A stretch of DNA of 64,000 nt from Craspedostauros australis (taxonomy: Eukaryota; Bacillariophyta; Bacillariophyceae; Mastogloiales; Achnanthaceae), in the NCBI GenBank assembly GCA_026770025.1, contig JAMXDE010000018.1:1-64000 (forward strand), in the 5' to 3' direction. The notes beneath the pieces are model-generated. The model worked only from the letters and a program-made list of their open reading frames with translations, was not told the DNA's origin and made no database searches. The first letter of the stretch is position 1. Each line of letters begins with the position of its first letter. This document shows positions 54,753-64,000 of the stretch, piece by piece. The position numbers were made by a program, and so were the translations under genes.

Positions 54753-56156
54753 CTATATCTTGTCATCCATGATATCCTGCCGAATATCCGCCATGAGATC
54801 GTTCATGTAGTGGATGTTGTGCTGCGCCGCGAGCGTCGTCGCGATTGGCTCATTCGCCTTGAAGAGATGCCACAGATACGATCGGTCGTAATGCTGGCAC
54901 GTGTGACACTCGCATCCCTCATCCAGCTTCTCGCCGAAGGACCGCGCGTATCGTCCCGACTTGATCTTGATGGTTCCCTCCTTCGTGAGGATCGAGCCGT
55001 GCCGCGCGATGCGGGTGGGATAGCACGAATCCAGCGTGTCGATGCCGCGCGCCACGGCATTGCGGATGCTCTCCTCGTCCGCGATGCCCAGCAGGTGTCT
55101 CGGTTTCGTACGGCGCGGGCCCTCGTCGAACAGCGGCATCATCCACGTCAGCAGATCCTTGAGCTCCTCGCGGCCGTTGCCCAGCGATCCGCCGATGGCG
55201 TATCCATCAAACGGCAACGACGTGAGGTACTCCACGCTCTTCGTGCGCAGCTCCTTGTCGATGCCGCCGTGCACAACGCAGAACATGGCCTGGTTCTGCA
55301 CGTCGCGCAGATGCTCCTGCAACGATCGGGCCTCCCATCGATGCGACCGGTCGACGGACTCCGACAAAACGTTGCGATCGATATGGTAGGGCGGCAGCTC
55401 GTCGAGCGGGATGATGATGTCGGCGCCGATGGATTTCTGCGCCTGCACCGTGCTCTCGGGCGTGAGGAGGAATTTCGCCCCGTCGCGGTAGCTGCGGAAC
55501 AGCGCCCCGTTCTCGGTGACCTTGACGGCATTCTTGTCGGTGGCGTGGCTGTTCTTATCGGAGGATTTGGGGCCGCGTTTGGCGCGTTTGAGCTCGCCTT
55601 TCGACGACAGCTCCTCGTGCACGCTGCCGTAGGCCAAGGAGAAGACCTGGAATCCACCCGAATCCGTGATGAAGGGGCGGTGGCGGTTGGTGAATTTGTG
55701 GATGCCCCCGGCCTCTTTGATGATATCGGCGCCGGGATGCACGAGGAGATGGTAGGTGTTGGCAAAGATGAGCTGCTGATTGGCATCATCGGCGCTGCGG
55801 AAGTCGACCCCCTTCAAGGCCGCGTTGGTCGCCACCGCGACGTAGCCAGGTGTGTCGATGGTGCCGTGAGGCGTGTGGATGCGTCCCACGCGTGCCTGGC
55901 TCTTGGAGGATTGATGCAGGATCTCAAAGCGGAAGAAATCCCTAGGTTCGTACGACCAGGCAGGGAACTGATCGGGCGACGGTGGTGGCGGGGGTGGAGG
56001 TGGTGGCTCGCGGTTGCTTCTGCCATGTTTCGCGCGTCGAAATGTTCTTCTGTGGATGGTGATCGGCTGACGTCGAGTTGGTATTGGAAGGACGAAGGCC
56101 GATGCCAACGGCATGCATCCTGTCACGGCCACCGCCGTTGCGAATGCTCGGGCCAT
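54753..56156 (-). CDS. tgt: tRNA-guanine (queuine) transglycosylase, plastid-type leader
   Basis: 467 residues from the ATG at 56156. This start is preferred over upstream codons because it opens a signal peptide, ARAFATAVAVTGCMPLASAF, ending in the ASAF motif used by heterokonts for plastid import. The enzyme swaps guanine for a queuine-type base in tRNA anticodons. Visible family features are FITDSGGFQVFSL, LLTPESTVQAQ, GADIIIPLDELPP, FCVVHGGI, YAIGGSLG, the nucleophile region DTLDSCYPTRIARHGS, and zinc ligands in CECHTC with a downstream His. An Asp/Lys-rich insertion of about 30 residues follows VFSLAYGSVHEE. The 5' part before the catalytic domain holds a poly-Pro stretch. Confidence 0.9.
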   Translation of the reverse strand: MARAFATAVAVTGCMPLASAFVLPIPTRRQPITIHRRTFRRAKHGRSNREPPPPPPPPPSPDQFPAWSYEPRDFFRFEILHQSSKSQARVGRIHTPHGTIDTPGYVAVATNAALKGVDFRSADDANQQLIFANTYHLLVHPGADIIKEAGGIHKFTNRHRPFITDSGGFQVFSLAYGSVHEELSSKGELKRAKRGPKSSDKNSHATDKNAVKVTENGALFRSYRDGAKFLLTPESTVQAQKSIGADIIIPLDELPPYHIDRNVLSESVDRSHRWEARSLQEHLRDVQNQAMFCVVHGGIDKELRTKSVEYLTSLPFDGYAIGGSLGNGREELKDLLTWMMPLFDEGPRRTKPRHLLGIADEESIRNAVARGIDTLDSCYPTRIARHGSILTKEGTIKIKSGRYARSFGEKLDEGCECHTCQHYDRSYLWHLFKANEPIATTLAAQHNIHYMNDLMADIRQDIMDDKI

Positions 56157-57054
56157 CGTGGCGGGCGTCTGAAACCTCGAACGGGTCGTCAACAGAAACA
56201 ACGTCATGGTGAGAGGAGAGGTGAGCGTACGGATATCCAGCATCATTGGTCATCCGCCGCTGGATGCGACAATCGATGCCTTCAGCTTGAAAGCGTGTTT
56301 TCTTCGGTGCAAGTTTCGGGGTAGTGTTGCAGATGATCCCAAGCGCAATGCTGAGGAACGGCTATGCACGAGTATGGCAGATGTAGAGTGTTATAGATAC
56401 CGTGGCTCGACGAATAGTGGAGGGTGACGATGATGCAGCTGCCAACGACAACGACAACAACAACGAGCTTGCCTGTTGGTGTGACGTGATGTGGTGGACG
56501 TGATGAGATGAGATGGAATGAGTCGCGAAGGCGCGCTGTGGCGATGCCTGCTTTCTCCGCACATTGGATGACACCCATCAGTCGATCCCGTGACGGCTTC
56601 AATCACGATCCATTGTTCATTGGCTGAAAAGGAGAACACGGAAGACAGACTGACCAAATCGTGTTGTCCATCGACTCGAAGGAGCTGACGATGACACGTC
56701 ACTGAAGATCCTAAAATCAACCCAACCAAAACGCACCTGGATGTATCTGTGTCATCGGACATCCATCAGCACGCGATGTTGATCGGAACGATTGCTGCTG
56801 ATGGTGCAGTGATGATGAGCAAGCGGATCGCATCAGCAGAGCTGCCTGATGCCATGCCATCACAGAGCACTACCGTCATTCGCATCCCGTAACCAAGCGA
56901 GATCTGCCTCAGCAACATCATCAGCGCCTTCGTTTCAGCAGAGCCGAACACGATTGTCGGTCACGACACAACTCACACAATAATCGTTGCCACCGATTCA
57001 CGACGAACCAAGCGACATCACAGTACCAATCCAAGACAGACAATTAAAGACAAG
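56157..57054. other. Divergent intergenic region between tgt and the PsbQ-like gene
   Basis: Should hold both promoters. No gene or clear motif recognised. Confidence 0.5.
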
Positions 57055-58602
57055 ATGGTTAAGACTAGCCTGATCCTCGCCGCCACCATGGCTGTGGCCA
57101 GCGCCTTCTCCCCAATGCAGGTGCCAAATGTAAGTCTCCAGTGCCCAACAAACAAGGCAATGGAAATGGAATCCAACGAAGAGGGATCCACGATGTGAAG
57201 CAAAAGTCACGCCCTGCGAGATGGTATCGCAGCCTCAACCCAGCCATCACAGTCAATCGTCGATCATCAACCGAGGCCATCACCACGAACGGAGTCGTCC
57301 ATTTGGCATCAGCAGCTGGGTTGGATAGATACGCCGGTTCGGAACGATCGCAAGATGACGGATCCAAGCGGTTCATCTTTCAATCAGCCTACTGCTCTGC
57401 TCAAAAAGGCGTACAAAAGCGAGCTTTGTTGATGCCAATCCCACGCATTAGCACAGAACAGTGAAGTGCAGTGAAGTGCATGCTCTGTGCAAGACAAGGC
57501 TGTTGATCGGTGCTCCCGATTGCAATCACCATCTTGCTGAACCCATGCAACGGAGCAACCACGACACAAGATGGGATGGCCACTGTCAACAGAATCAGCC
57601 TCTCCAAGAGTTTGGATCGCAGGTTGCGGAATGCATTGCGTGAAACCAACATTCACACCAGGTGTCTACACTGCTGCATGACCATGGTCAAGCGTTGCCA
57701 CCAACAATTCTCGTTCAAAATCTCACCTGGAAGTTCCGATCTTTCTCCACTCACGAATTCAACTTCCTCCCATCTTTTACGTCATCACAATTCCTGATGG
57801 CCCATCGATTTTCTCATCGCGGTAACCGCCCTCCTCATTCGACTTGGAAACGGCCATGACTCCAACCTGTATGCTTCGATACATCCATTCCATCAATCCA
57901 TTCATTTGAAACCGGCCGAATGTCTGCATACACACTTGAATGGATACAAATGCACAACCGCATCTACTTGAACCAATCAACCGCGACGAATTCAACTGGA
58001 ATGGGATGCGATGCAATCAAAAATGCACTACTGCCGATGTCGTGATTAACTCCCCTACGTCCTGCATGACGAAATGCATTGCATCATATTGCTCTGCACT
58101 ACGCATTTGATTCCAACAGCAACCAGCCACTTCCAGCACGCAGCTGGAGGCCGGACGCCGCAACTTCGTCAAGTCCGTCGCCGCCACCACCGCCGCTGCC
58201 ATCCTGGGATTGCCACAGATCGCCTCCGCCGCCGTCGAGGTCCCATCGCAGGTCACCACCTACCCATTCCCAGACAACTGGGGCCTCACATTCAAGTACG
58301 ACGAGGACGCCGCCAAGGTCCGCGAGCACATGTACCTCGCCACCACCCTCGGAAAGGGAGCCGAGCGCATGGAGGACTACGGAAAGAACATGAAGAAGGA
58401 GATGGTCGACTTCGTATCCTACTACCGCCGCTTCCCAAAGGTCGCGGGTAAGCCAAGCTTCTCCACTCTCTACACCGCAATCAACGTCCTCGCCGGACAC
58501 TACACCTCCTACGGATTCAAGTACCCGCTCCCAGAGAAGAGACGCAAGCGCCTGTACCAGGAGTACGCCGAGATCGCCAAGTCCCTCAAGCGTGGACGCT
58601 AA
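57055..58602 (+). CDS. psbQ': PsbQ-like (PsbQ') photosystem II extrinsic protein, two exons
   Basis: Exon 1 is 57055-57129 (25 codons, signal peptide MVKTSLILAATMAVASAFSP with the ASAF motif, donor GTAAGT). Exon 2 is 58120-58602, after a 990-bp intron. An alternative acceptor at 58143 would also keep the frame. The mature part is preceded by a twin-arginine signal, GRRNFVKSVAATTAAAILGL, with an ASA-A cleavage site, so it should cross the plastid membranes and then the thylakoid by the Tat route. The body matches PsbQ' of red-lineage algae (MVDFVSYYRRFP, TLYTAINVLAGHYTSYG, LPEKRRKRLYQEY, ending LKRGR). It should stabilise the oxygen-evolving complex in the lumen. Total 185 residues. Confidence 0.85.
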
Positions 58603-59294
58603 ACGCACATTCGGACGGTATTGCGTCGCGTGGTATCATTTCGTGTTGACCACCGTGCCTTGTTGCTTCTGAGAGAAATACAGACACTGACAGACCATCC
58701 CGCAGAATGGCAGCAATACAAACGCAGTCGCGACTTTTACGACAACTATGGGAAAGCATGCGTAACTACACACACATCCTTTTAGCTACTCAAACACATT
58801 CGACCATGCAATTCGATGGAATATCAGTCTCGTCCCATTATGCTGTGTGTTTCATGATTGGGAATGAAGTGGGATGGAATGGAACTCCTGAAACGTCACC
58901 AGACAAGTGGAGAGAAAGGGGGAACCACCATGTTTGCAAGGTTGCTTGTCTTGCTGCGCGCTTCTTCTCATGGGTGAACGCTTGTAGGCGCACCATGCGA
59001 CGTGAACGTTTCATGATAGATGGATCATCGCGCCAAGTTACGTCCCCTTGCAAAGTCCATCGCCTTTTTCAATTCATGCGAAACTCAACTGACGCCGAAT
59101 GCGAGCACAAGGATACAATTACGGATACGTTCCATGGAATAGTTGAAGGAAGCAATTTATTTGAAGGTAGTGCGTCTTTGCTTTGGTGGCCTAGCATCTT
59201 GCCAACAGCAGCCTCCTGATATGAAAGAATGGCACCATGGGAGTATCTCTCCCCCATGGCGCGCTTCATTTCATTGCACTGCACTCTATTCCGC
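58603..59294. other. Convergent intergenic region
   Basis: A 170-codon plus-strand frame at 58707-59219 lacks protein-like composition and any domain. I treat it as chance. Confidence 0.45.
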
Positions 59295-60881
59295 TTACTT
59301 CTTCGCTCGCAGCTTGGCGTAAGAATACAGAAAGCCTCCCGCCATGCTGACCGAGATGAACATCCAAGTCTCCGGAGTTATCTTGCTGTCAAAGATGACG
59401 TACCCGATGATGGCCACGGGGATCTTGTTCATGGATCCGACGATGGCGTACGTCGTGGGACCAGTCGCGGAGACGCAGTTGAGGGATGCGAAATTGAGGA
59501 AGAAGCCGATGAGACCCGCAAATAGGTTCTTGGAGGTGTAATCGAAGGTGTGCAGGGCCTGACTCGACAGGAAGGTGGTGACTTCACCGCGGATGAGAGC
59601 CGCTGGGAGCAGGAAGCAAACGCAGAGGACGTTGTTGAGGTAGACCATGCCGAATTTGGGCACCTTGATGTTCTTCGTGGCGTACTTCATGTAGAGGACG
59701 TACGCGGCGCAGCTGAAGCAGTTAGCCGCCATCCACATGAGACCCGTGATGCCGACGGATATGTCGTTCCATGCAGCAGCGACGGCGCCGGAGAGCATGA
59801 CGCCGAATGCCAAGAGGACGAGAGGCTCCGCCTTGGCGTCGAAGTACATGTAGTCGCCGAAGAATGTGATCATGTTGGTGACGTTCTTGAATATCGTGAC
59901 CATCGGCACAGAGTTGTGCTCCAGACTTCCCATTCCAGTGAAGAGCATGAGGCAGAAGAAGAAGTTGACTGGCGCCCATTGCTTCATCAGATCCAACGAG
60001 GCTGGTGGGTATTCTACCCATTTCATTTTCCGGCATCCTTCCACCGCAACCACGGCGACGATGGCCTGAAATACGACCAACAGCAGGTTCAGATCTCCCT
60101 CAATGAGATGATTGTAGCTGCGCTCATTATGCACGTAGGTGTCAATGGGACCAAATGCGATGCGTTGCGTTGTGTTGCGTACGAGTACATATCCATGCAA
60201 TATGCGAATGGTATGGTATGGTATGGTATGGAATGGTGGGAGTGCAGAGCATGGTGCATCGCATGGTGAATCGCATGACATCGAGGATAATATGGTAGGT
60301 ACAGTGGTGAAGAGATTGGAATTGTGAGCTCGTCCTCAATGCTTGCATTCTCACAGTCTTGCGCCAGCCAATTCAACAGAATAGTGTGCGCTGATATTGT
60401 GAACTCCATCACTCTTTCCTCCCCACGGAGTCTCTCCAAAGAACGATGGACCTGCAATGAAGAAGCAGCGTGGTGTAGAGTACTAGAGTACTGGAGTACA
60501 AGTACAAGTATGCCACACATGTACGAGTATGCCACACTGATACGAGTAGCACACGTACCTGGATGCCAAACTCTTGTTGGTGAGCACCATGGACACGCTG
60601 CAGAACGCGTATGCCCCGCACGCGACCAGCGGTTGGCTGATGAGAGCAGTGGCAGCAGAATCTCCCCTCGATTTCTCGTTGGAGTCATCGCCTCCTTCAT
60701 CGGCGTAGTCCTCGGGATGCTCCATCTCCTGACGATCGATGTTGGTGGCAGTGGGCATGTCGTTGCTTCCGTTGGCATTGGCATCCGACTTGCCGCCCAT
60801 CAGCGGATTCAGCTCGATGTCCTGGAACTTCTCGTCGTCGATCACCTGACGCTTCGTCAGCGGTGTGGTGCGCGTCGCCAT
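59295..60881 (-). CDS. GDP-mannose-type nucleotide-sugar transporter, two exons
   Basis: Exon 1 is 60881-60559 (acidic N-terminal tail of ~80 residues, then the first membrane helix SQPLVACGAYAFCSVSMVLTNKSLAS). Exon 2 is 60117-59295. The 441-bp GT-AG intron splits a Ser codon. Total 381 residues with about ten hydrophobic segments. Features of the VRG4/GONST group are FKNVTNMITFFGDYMYF and FASLNCVSATGPTTYAIVGS, followed by MNKIPVAIIG (family box FxxLxxFxSPTTxxxVGSxNK). The C-terminus ends KLRAKK, a possible dilysine-type retrieval signal. It should import GDP-mannose or a similar nucleotide sugar into the Golgi for glycosylation; substrate by homology. Confidence 0.85.
60206..60236. repeat. 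(GGTAT)n microsatellite in the transporter intron
   Basis: Tandem GGTAT units in the intron between the two transporter exons. Confidence 0.7.
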
Positions 60882-61667
60882 GGTGCGATCCGTTGCTCGG
60901 CACTTCCGAGTCTGGCTGCTTCTGCTTCTGCAATTCAGTTTGTGCGAAGAGGAGTCCTTGTTCAGGTCCGTCCTTTCCTGGTTCTTCGATGGGATTGTTG
61001 GCCGTGAGAGACTGCGACGATGGCACTGGCACTGGCACTAGTACTGGCTCTAGTACTGGCTCTATGACAATACAGAGTATGGTATAGCGGAGGAGAGTGT
61101 TTCGCTATACTTCACAAGCGAGGCCGCTGGTGGATGAATGATTGATCACTTCGCCACTCTCGTTTGCACTCGTCTGGGAAATGGCAGACGCTTGGCAGAT
61201 GCTGGACCACGCCACACTTCACTCCAGTCCGATTGAATTCAAATGTCGCATTGGAGACATTCAGTTTGTGGCGTGTGTGGAATCGTGTTCGCCACCAAAT
61301 TGGCAATTCCGTGGACGATTCCGGCAAGGCGAGAGTTGGCGCCAGCATGGTTCGACCAGGATGACCCAACACGATGAGTCTACGATCAGCACAGCTAGTC
61401 CATTTTCGTCACACGATGTCGCAGCGAGGTGGCTCCTTGCCTTTCGCGTTCGGCCTTCTACAATACGACCCATTATATGTACTAATACGGTATCGTTACC
61501 AATCCCTTCTCCAAGAACAGGAAAAGTAGTGGCTTTAACTTGCTGAACTTCAAGCAGGCTCATTTATTGGTACATAGTCGCACAATACGTATAGTACTCT
61601 GGGGTGATGCTCGTACCTGATGCATCACTGAACTTCCTAATCTAAATGCTCCATTCGGCCCTCCTCT
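60882..61667. other. Intergenic region
   Basis: Upstream of the transporter and downstream of the methyltransferase gene. No gene seen. Confidence 0.5.
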
Positions 61668-62279
61668 CTACCATGGATCTTGCTGTTCCCGATCCTGTCC
61701 CCACATGATGCCATTGTGCACCATATTGTTGCGCACGTTACGTGCGAAGCGCTCCGCATCACCGAGCGTGCCATCCATATGCTGCTTCGCAACATCGAAG
61801 GCGGTGTCTTCCAAGGTCGGCACGGGCCGTTGCGGTCGCACACCTTCGCCCAACCACAGCGATTCCACGACGCGGTGCACGTACGCGGTCGACCGGCCGC
61901 CCGTCGAACCATTCTGCCCCGTCAGCTCTTCCACGAGCTCCAGGCGGTAGGGGCCGGACGCGATGTTGGCGTAGGGAGGCACGGTGCCCTGCAGCACGAG
62001 CGGGTGTTCCGTCGTGATGACGACGCAACCGGGCTTGCATTGCCTGCCGATCGCATTGCTCAGCGTGACCATGAGATCGGTTGGCATGGCGGAGGAAAAC
62101 ACGAAGATGCAGTCGGCGTCGCCAAAATATTCGTACGGGTCATCGAAGGAGCCGCACGTGAGGTGGACAGGTGCGAGCGGAAGGCCTGATGGCAATGCGT
62201 ACTGTCCAGTTGGTGCGTCAGCTTCTTCCTGCGGTTGTTGCGAGTGTGTTTGTGGCTGTGTCTGTGTCTGCTGCTGCGG

Positions 62280-62314
<35 letters not shown>

Positions 62315-63311
62315 GTATTTGCAGGCTGTCTGGTTGTTGCGTCACGGAGCTCTGCGCAGGATCTCCAAAGTTGCTGGCCAGATCCTGCAAGCAGAAATCT
62401 TGATTTGAAACCGATTCGGAGTACTGCTTCCAGTATTCTTGCTCTGCTGACGACACCTGCGGCTGTGGCTCGGTCGCTGACAGGCTGTTTGCGTCAAGAT
62501 CGCTAGAGGACGACGTCAAGTCATACTTGATTTGCGCATGGCCGGAGGCATCAGCCTCATCCGAACCGGATGGCTGCTCGCATCGCCGCAGATTATCCAA
62601 GGCGCCCTCATGCAGACTCTCCAACAACTCGATGCCGCAGCACTTATCCCATGCATGCAAAGCACCGGCCGTCAACACCAACCGCCCGATGCCGCTGCCC
62701 AAATCGTAAAAGTTCTTGCCTTGCCACGAACCCGAATCGCAGGCGCGGTCCAGAAGCTGCGCAAAGAAATGCAGATCAAACTCGCCGTAGACCAAGCCCT
62801 GCGGAGGATCCTTGCCGTCGCGGATGAAGGGCCAGTAGCCTTCCTTGCGGCTCAGCGCGTTGCGCTCCTCGATGCCTTCTTCGGGCAGCAGCTGGTCCAT
62901 GCCGTCAATGACCTTTTGGTACGCGACGCCGCCGGACGATATCGCATCCGGGTCGATGGACATGCAGACGTCATCGGCGTCGTCATTGTCGGTTGGCAAG
63001 TAAAGTCCGCTGTCGGCTTCCCGAAAGTCGGGCTGATCGGAGGACTCGTTGCTGGCATCGAAGCTGGATTGCAACGATCGTCGCTTGCGCAAGCGTTGCG
63101 ATGGTTGGAACGCCCGTGTGCTTCGAGTGCGATGTTGCGTCACCGACGAGTGCTTGACTGTGCTCGTGTGTAACGCGGGAATCCCACATGATGACGCATG
63201 CCCGTGCGAATGCGTGTGTGTGCATGTGAACGCCATCACAATATTGCAATGCTGCAGCAGAGGCGTCGCCAACAGCCACATCATCGTGGAGGAGCACATC
63301 AGTGGTCTCAT
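61668..63311 (-). CDS. DOT1-like SAM-dependent methyltransferase domain protein
   Basis: 548 residues from the ATG at 63311. This start was chosen because the frame upstream is low-complexity and has no better start. The catalytic half opens with LVYGEFDLHFFAQLL and the SAM-binding motif FYDLGSGIGRLVL, then CCGIELLESLHEGAL (motif II, acidic). After an insertion of about 110 residues come CGSFDDPYEYFGDADCIFVF, MPTDLMVTL and the family-like KPGCVVITTEHPL. The insertion contains a poly-Ser run encoded by a GAT (minus-strand ATC) microsatellite at 62280-62313. DOT1 enzymes methylate histone H3 Lys79, but this copy lacks other histone-binding features I can see, so the substrate is open. The N-terminus is hydrophobic (MMWLLATPLLQHCNIVMAF) and might be a targeting leader. 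Confidence 0.7.
62280..62313. repeat. (GAT)n microsatellite coding poly-Ser
   Basis: An uninterrupted GAT run on the plus strand that encodes about 11-12 Ser in the minus-strand methyltransferase frame. Likely length-variable. Confidence 0.85.
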
Positions 63312-63904
63312 TCTCGACAAACAATCCAGGGTGATGCAACTGTATTCCGTAGTTGTATGTCCTATTCTATGTCGTATTCTATAATACGTCGTACGTCGTA
63401 TGCCGTGTGAAGAGAAAGATGTGACCCTGGCTCTGACTCTCGCTCTGACTCTCGCTCCGACTCTCGTTCTTGCAATAACAAACCTCAGATTAGCAGAAGT
63501 ATGAGGCCATGATGTTGATGTGCCGATGAACGGAAGCCACCAAACGATTGGGGTGATGAGTGACGTCTTTGGTCGGACTGTCAAATCGTGACATCTTCGA
63601 CTCGTCCGACTAACCATCAAACCCAAACCAATCGTTTCTGTTCGGACCCTCACTTTTGTTCTTTCTTCTTTCTTTCGCTTTGGATTCCATTTGTTGCGTT
63701 GCATTTCATCGCGTTGCGTTGCATCCAACCGATGGCACCACACCACCACCATCACCATCACCATCATTCTCGACTGAATTGCATGCAAGTGCATCTGTAT
63801 GCACGTTGTGAATTGCGGATTGTTTGGCAATCGACAAACCAAGCGACAAACCAAACGAAATAGTTGAAGATACGACGACAGCATCGATCGAAGGAAGAGC
63901 AACG
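63312..63904. other. Divergent intergenic region
   Basis: Between the methyltransferase start and the gene starting at 63905. It contains a CT-rich tandem (gactctcgctct units) at about 63425-63470. It should hold two promoters. Confidence 0.5.
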
Positions 63905-64000
63905 ATGGCAGCAAAGGGAAGCACCTTCGTTGGTTTGCTGGACCTCAATCCAGGTTCGGTCGTCAGCATCAACGGCCAGCCGATCATCATCCGACGCGAT
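63905..64000 (+). CDS. Partial gene, first 32 codons, cut by the window end
   Basis: ATG at 63905 opens a frame with no stop to the window edge, reading AAKGSTFVGLLDLNPGSVVS and then INGQPIIIRRD. Composition is protein-like. It is divergent from the methyltransferase gene. The family cannot be named from 32 residues. Confidence 0.55.
   Translation, partial: MAAKGSTFVGLLDLNPGSVVSINGQPIIIRRD

Noticed and set aside
56157-56246. Upstream start for the transglycosylase
   Set aside because: The 30 extra residues would hide the signal peptide that begins at the ATG at 56156.
58707-59219. 170-codon plus-strand frame between PsbQ-like and transporter genes
   Set aside because: No domain, mixed composition, and it lies in a convergent 3' intergenic region.
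63312-63914. Upstream extension of the methyltransferase frame
   Set aside because: It has no ATG at its head, consists of repetitive Arg/Thr/Val sequence, and would overlap the start of the divergent gene.
1-64000. tRNA and rRNA genes
   Set aside because: I looked for T-arm and cloverleaf patterns on both strands by eye and found none I could support.

Overview
The window reads as nuclear DNA of a photosynthetic eukaryote with a complex red-lineage plastid, most likely a diatom or other heterokont alga. Genes have short GT-AG introns. Two genes begin with signal-peptide-like leaders ending in the ASAF-type motif of heterokont plastid targeting (a PsbQ-like subunit and a tRNA-guanine transglycosylase). 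The PsbQ-like protein also carries a twin-arginine lumen signal.

Bases 1-20580 are a head-to-tail array of a decayed Ty1/copia-type LTR retrotransposon on the minus strand, 5942 bp per unit (three full units and a part). Each unit carries the same nonsense, frameshift and internal-deletion damage, and I found one base difference among copies. The right edge is an LTR tip starting TG, and at internal junctions a purine-rich tract abuts the same TG, so neighbouring elements appear to share one LTR. The LTR tip holds three 48-49 bp repeats that fold into hairpins with compensating stem changes.

Bases 20581-32404 hold a broken minus-strand host gene split by an 8.66 kb non-LTR retrotransposon (22306-30967) flanked by a 17 bp target-site duplication. 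The element encodes ORF1 and a long ORF2 (endonuclease, reverse transcriptase, RNase H, zinc finger). ORF2 has three in-frame stops and carries a secondary 258 bp insertion whose removal with one 5 bp duplicate restores the frame exactly.

Bases 32405-38867 hold an ankyrin-BTB gene joined by an 86 bp intron, an SRR1-like gene next to a truncated trypsin-like fragment, a second SRR1 scrap, a possible decayed YAE1/LTO1-like gene, and an SPF30-like splicing factor without a Tudor domain.

Bases 39460-50548 hold two ABCG half-transporter genes, both minus, each with seven exons. Exons 2-7 have identical lengths in both. An FCP1-like phosphatase gene lies between them on the plus strand.

Bases 52899-64000 hold a basic low-complexity protein (-), the plastid-type tRNA-guanine transglycosylase (-), PsbQ-like (+), a GDP-mannose-type nucleotide-sugar transporter (-), a DOT1-like methyltransferase (-) and the first 32 codons of a divergent gene cut by the window end (+). 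I see no operon-like arrangement, tRNA, rRNA or CRISPR. Exon joins were read by eye from splice signals and frame and are not backed by transcripts.
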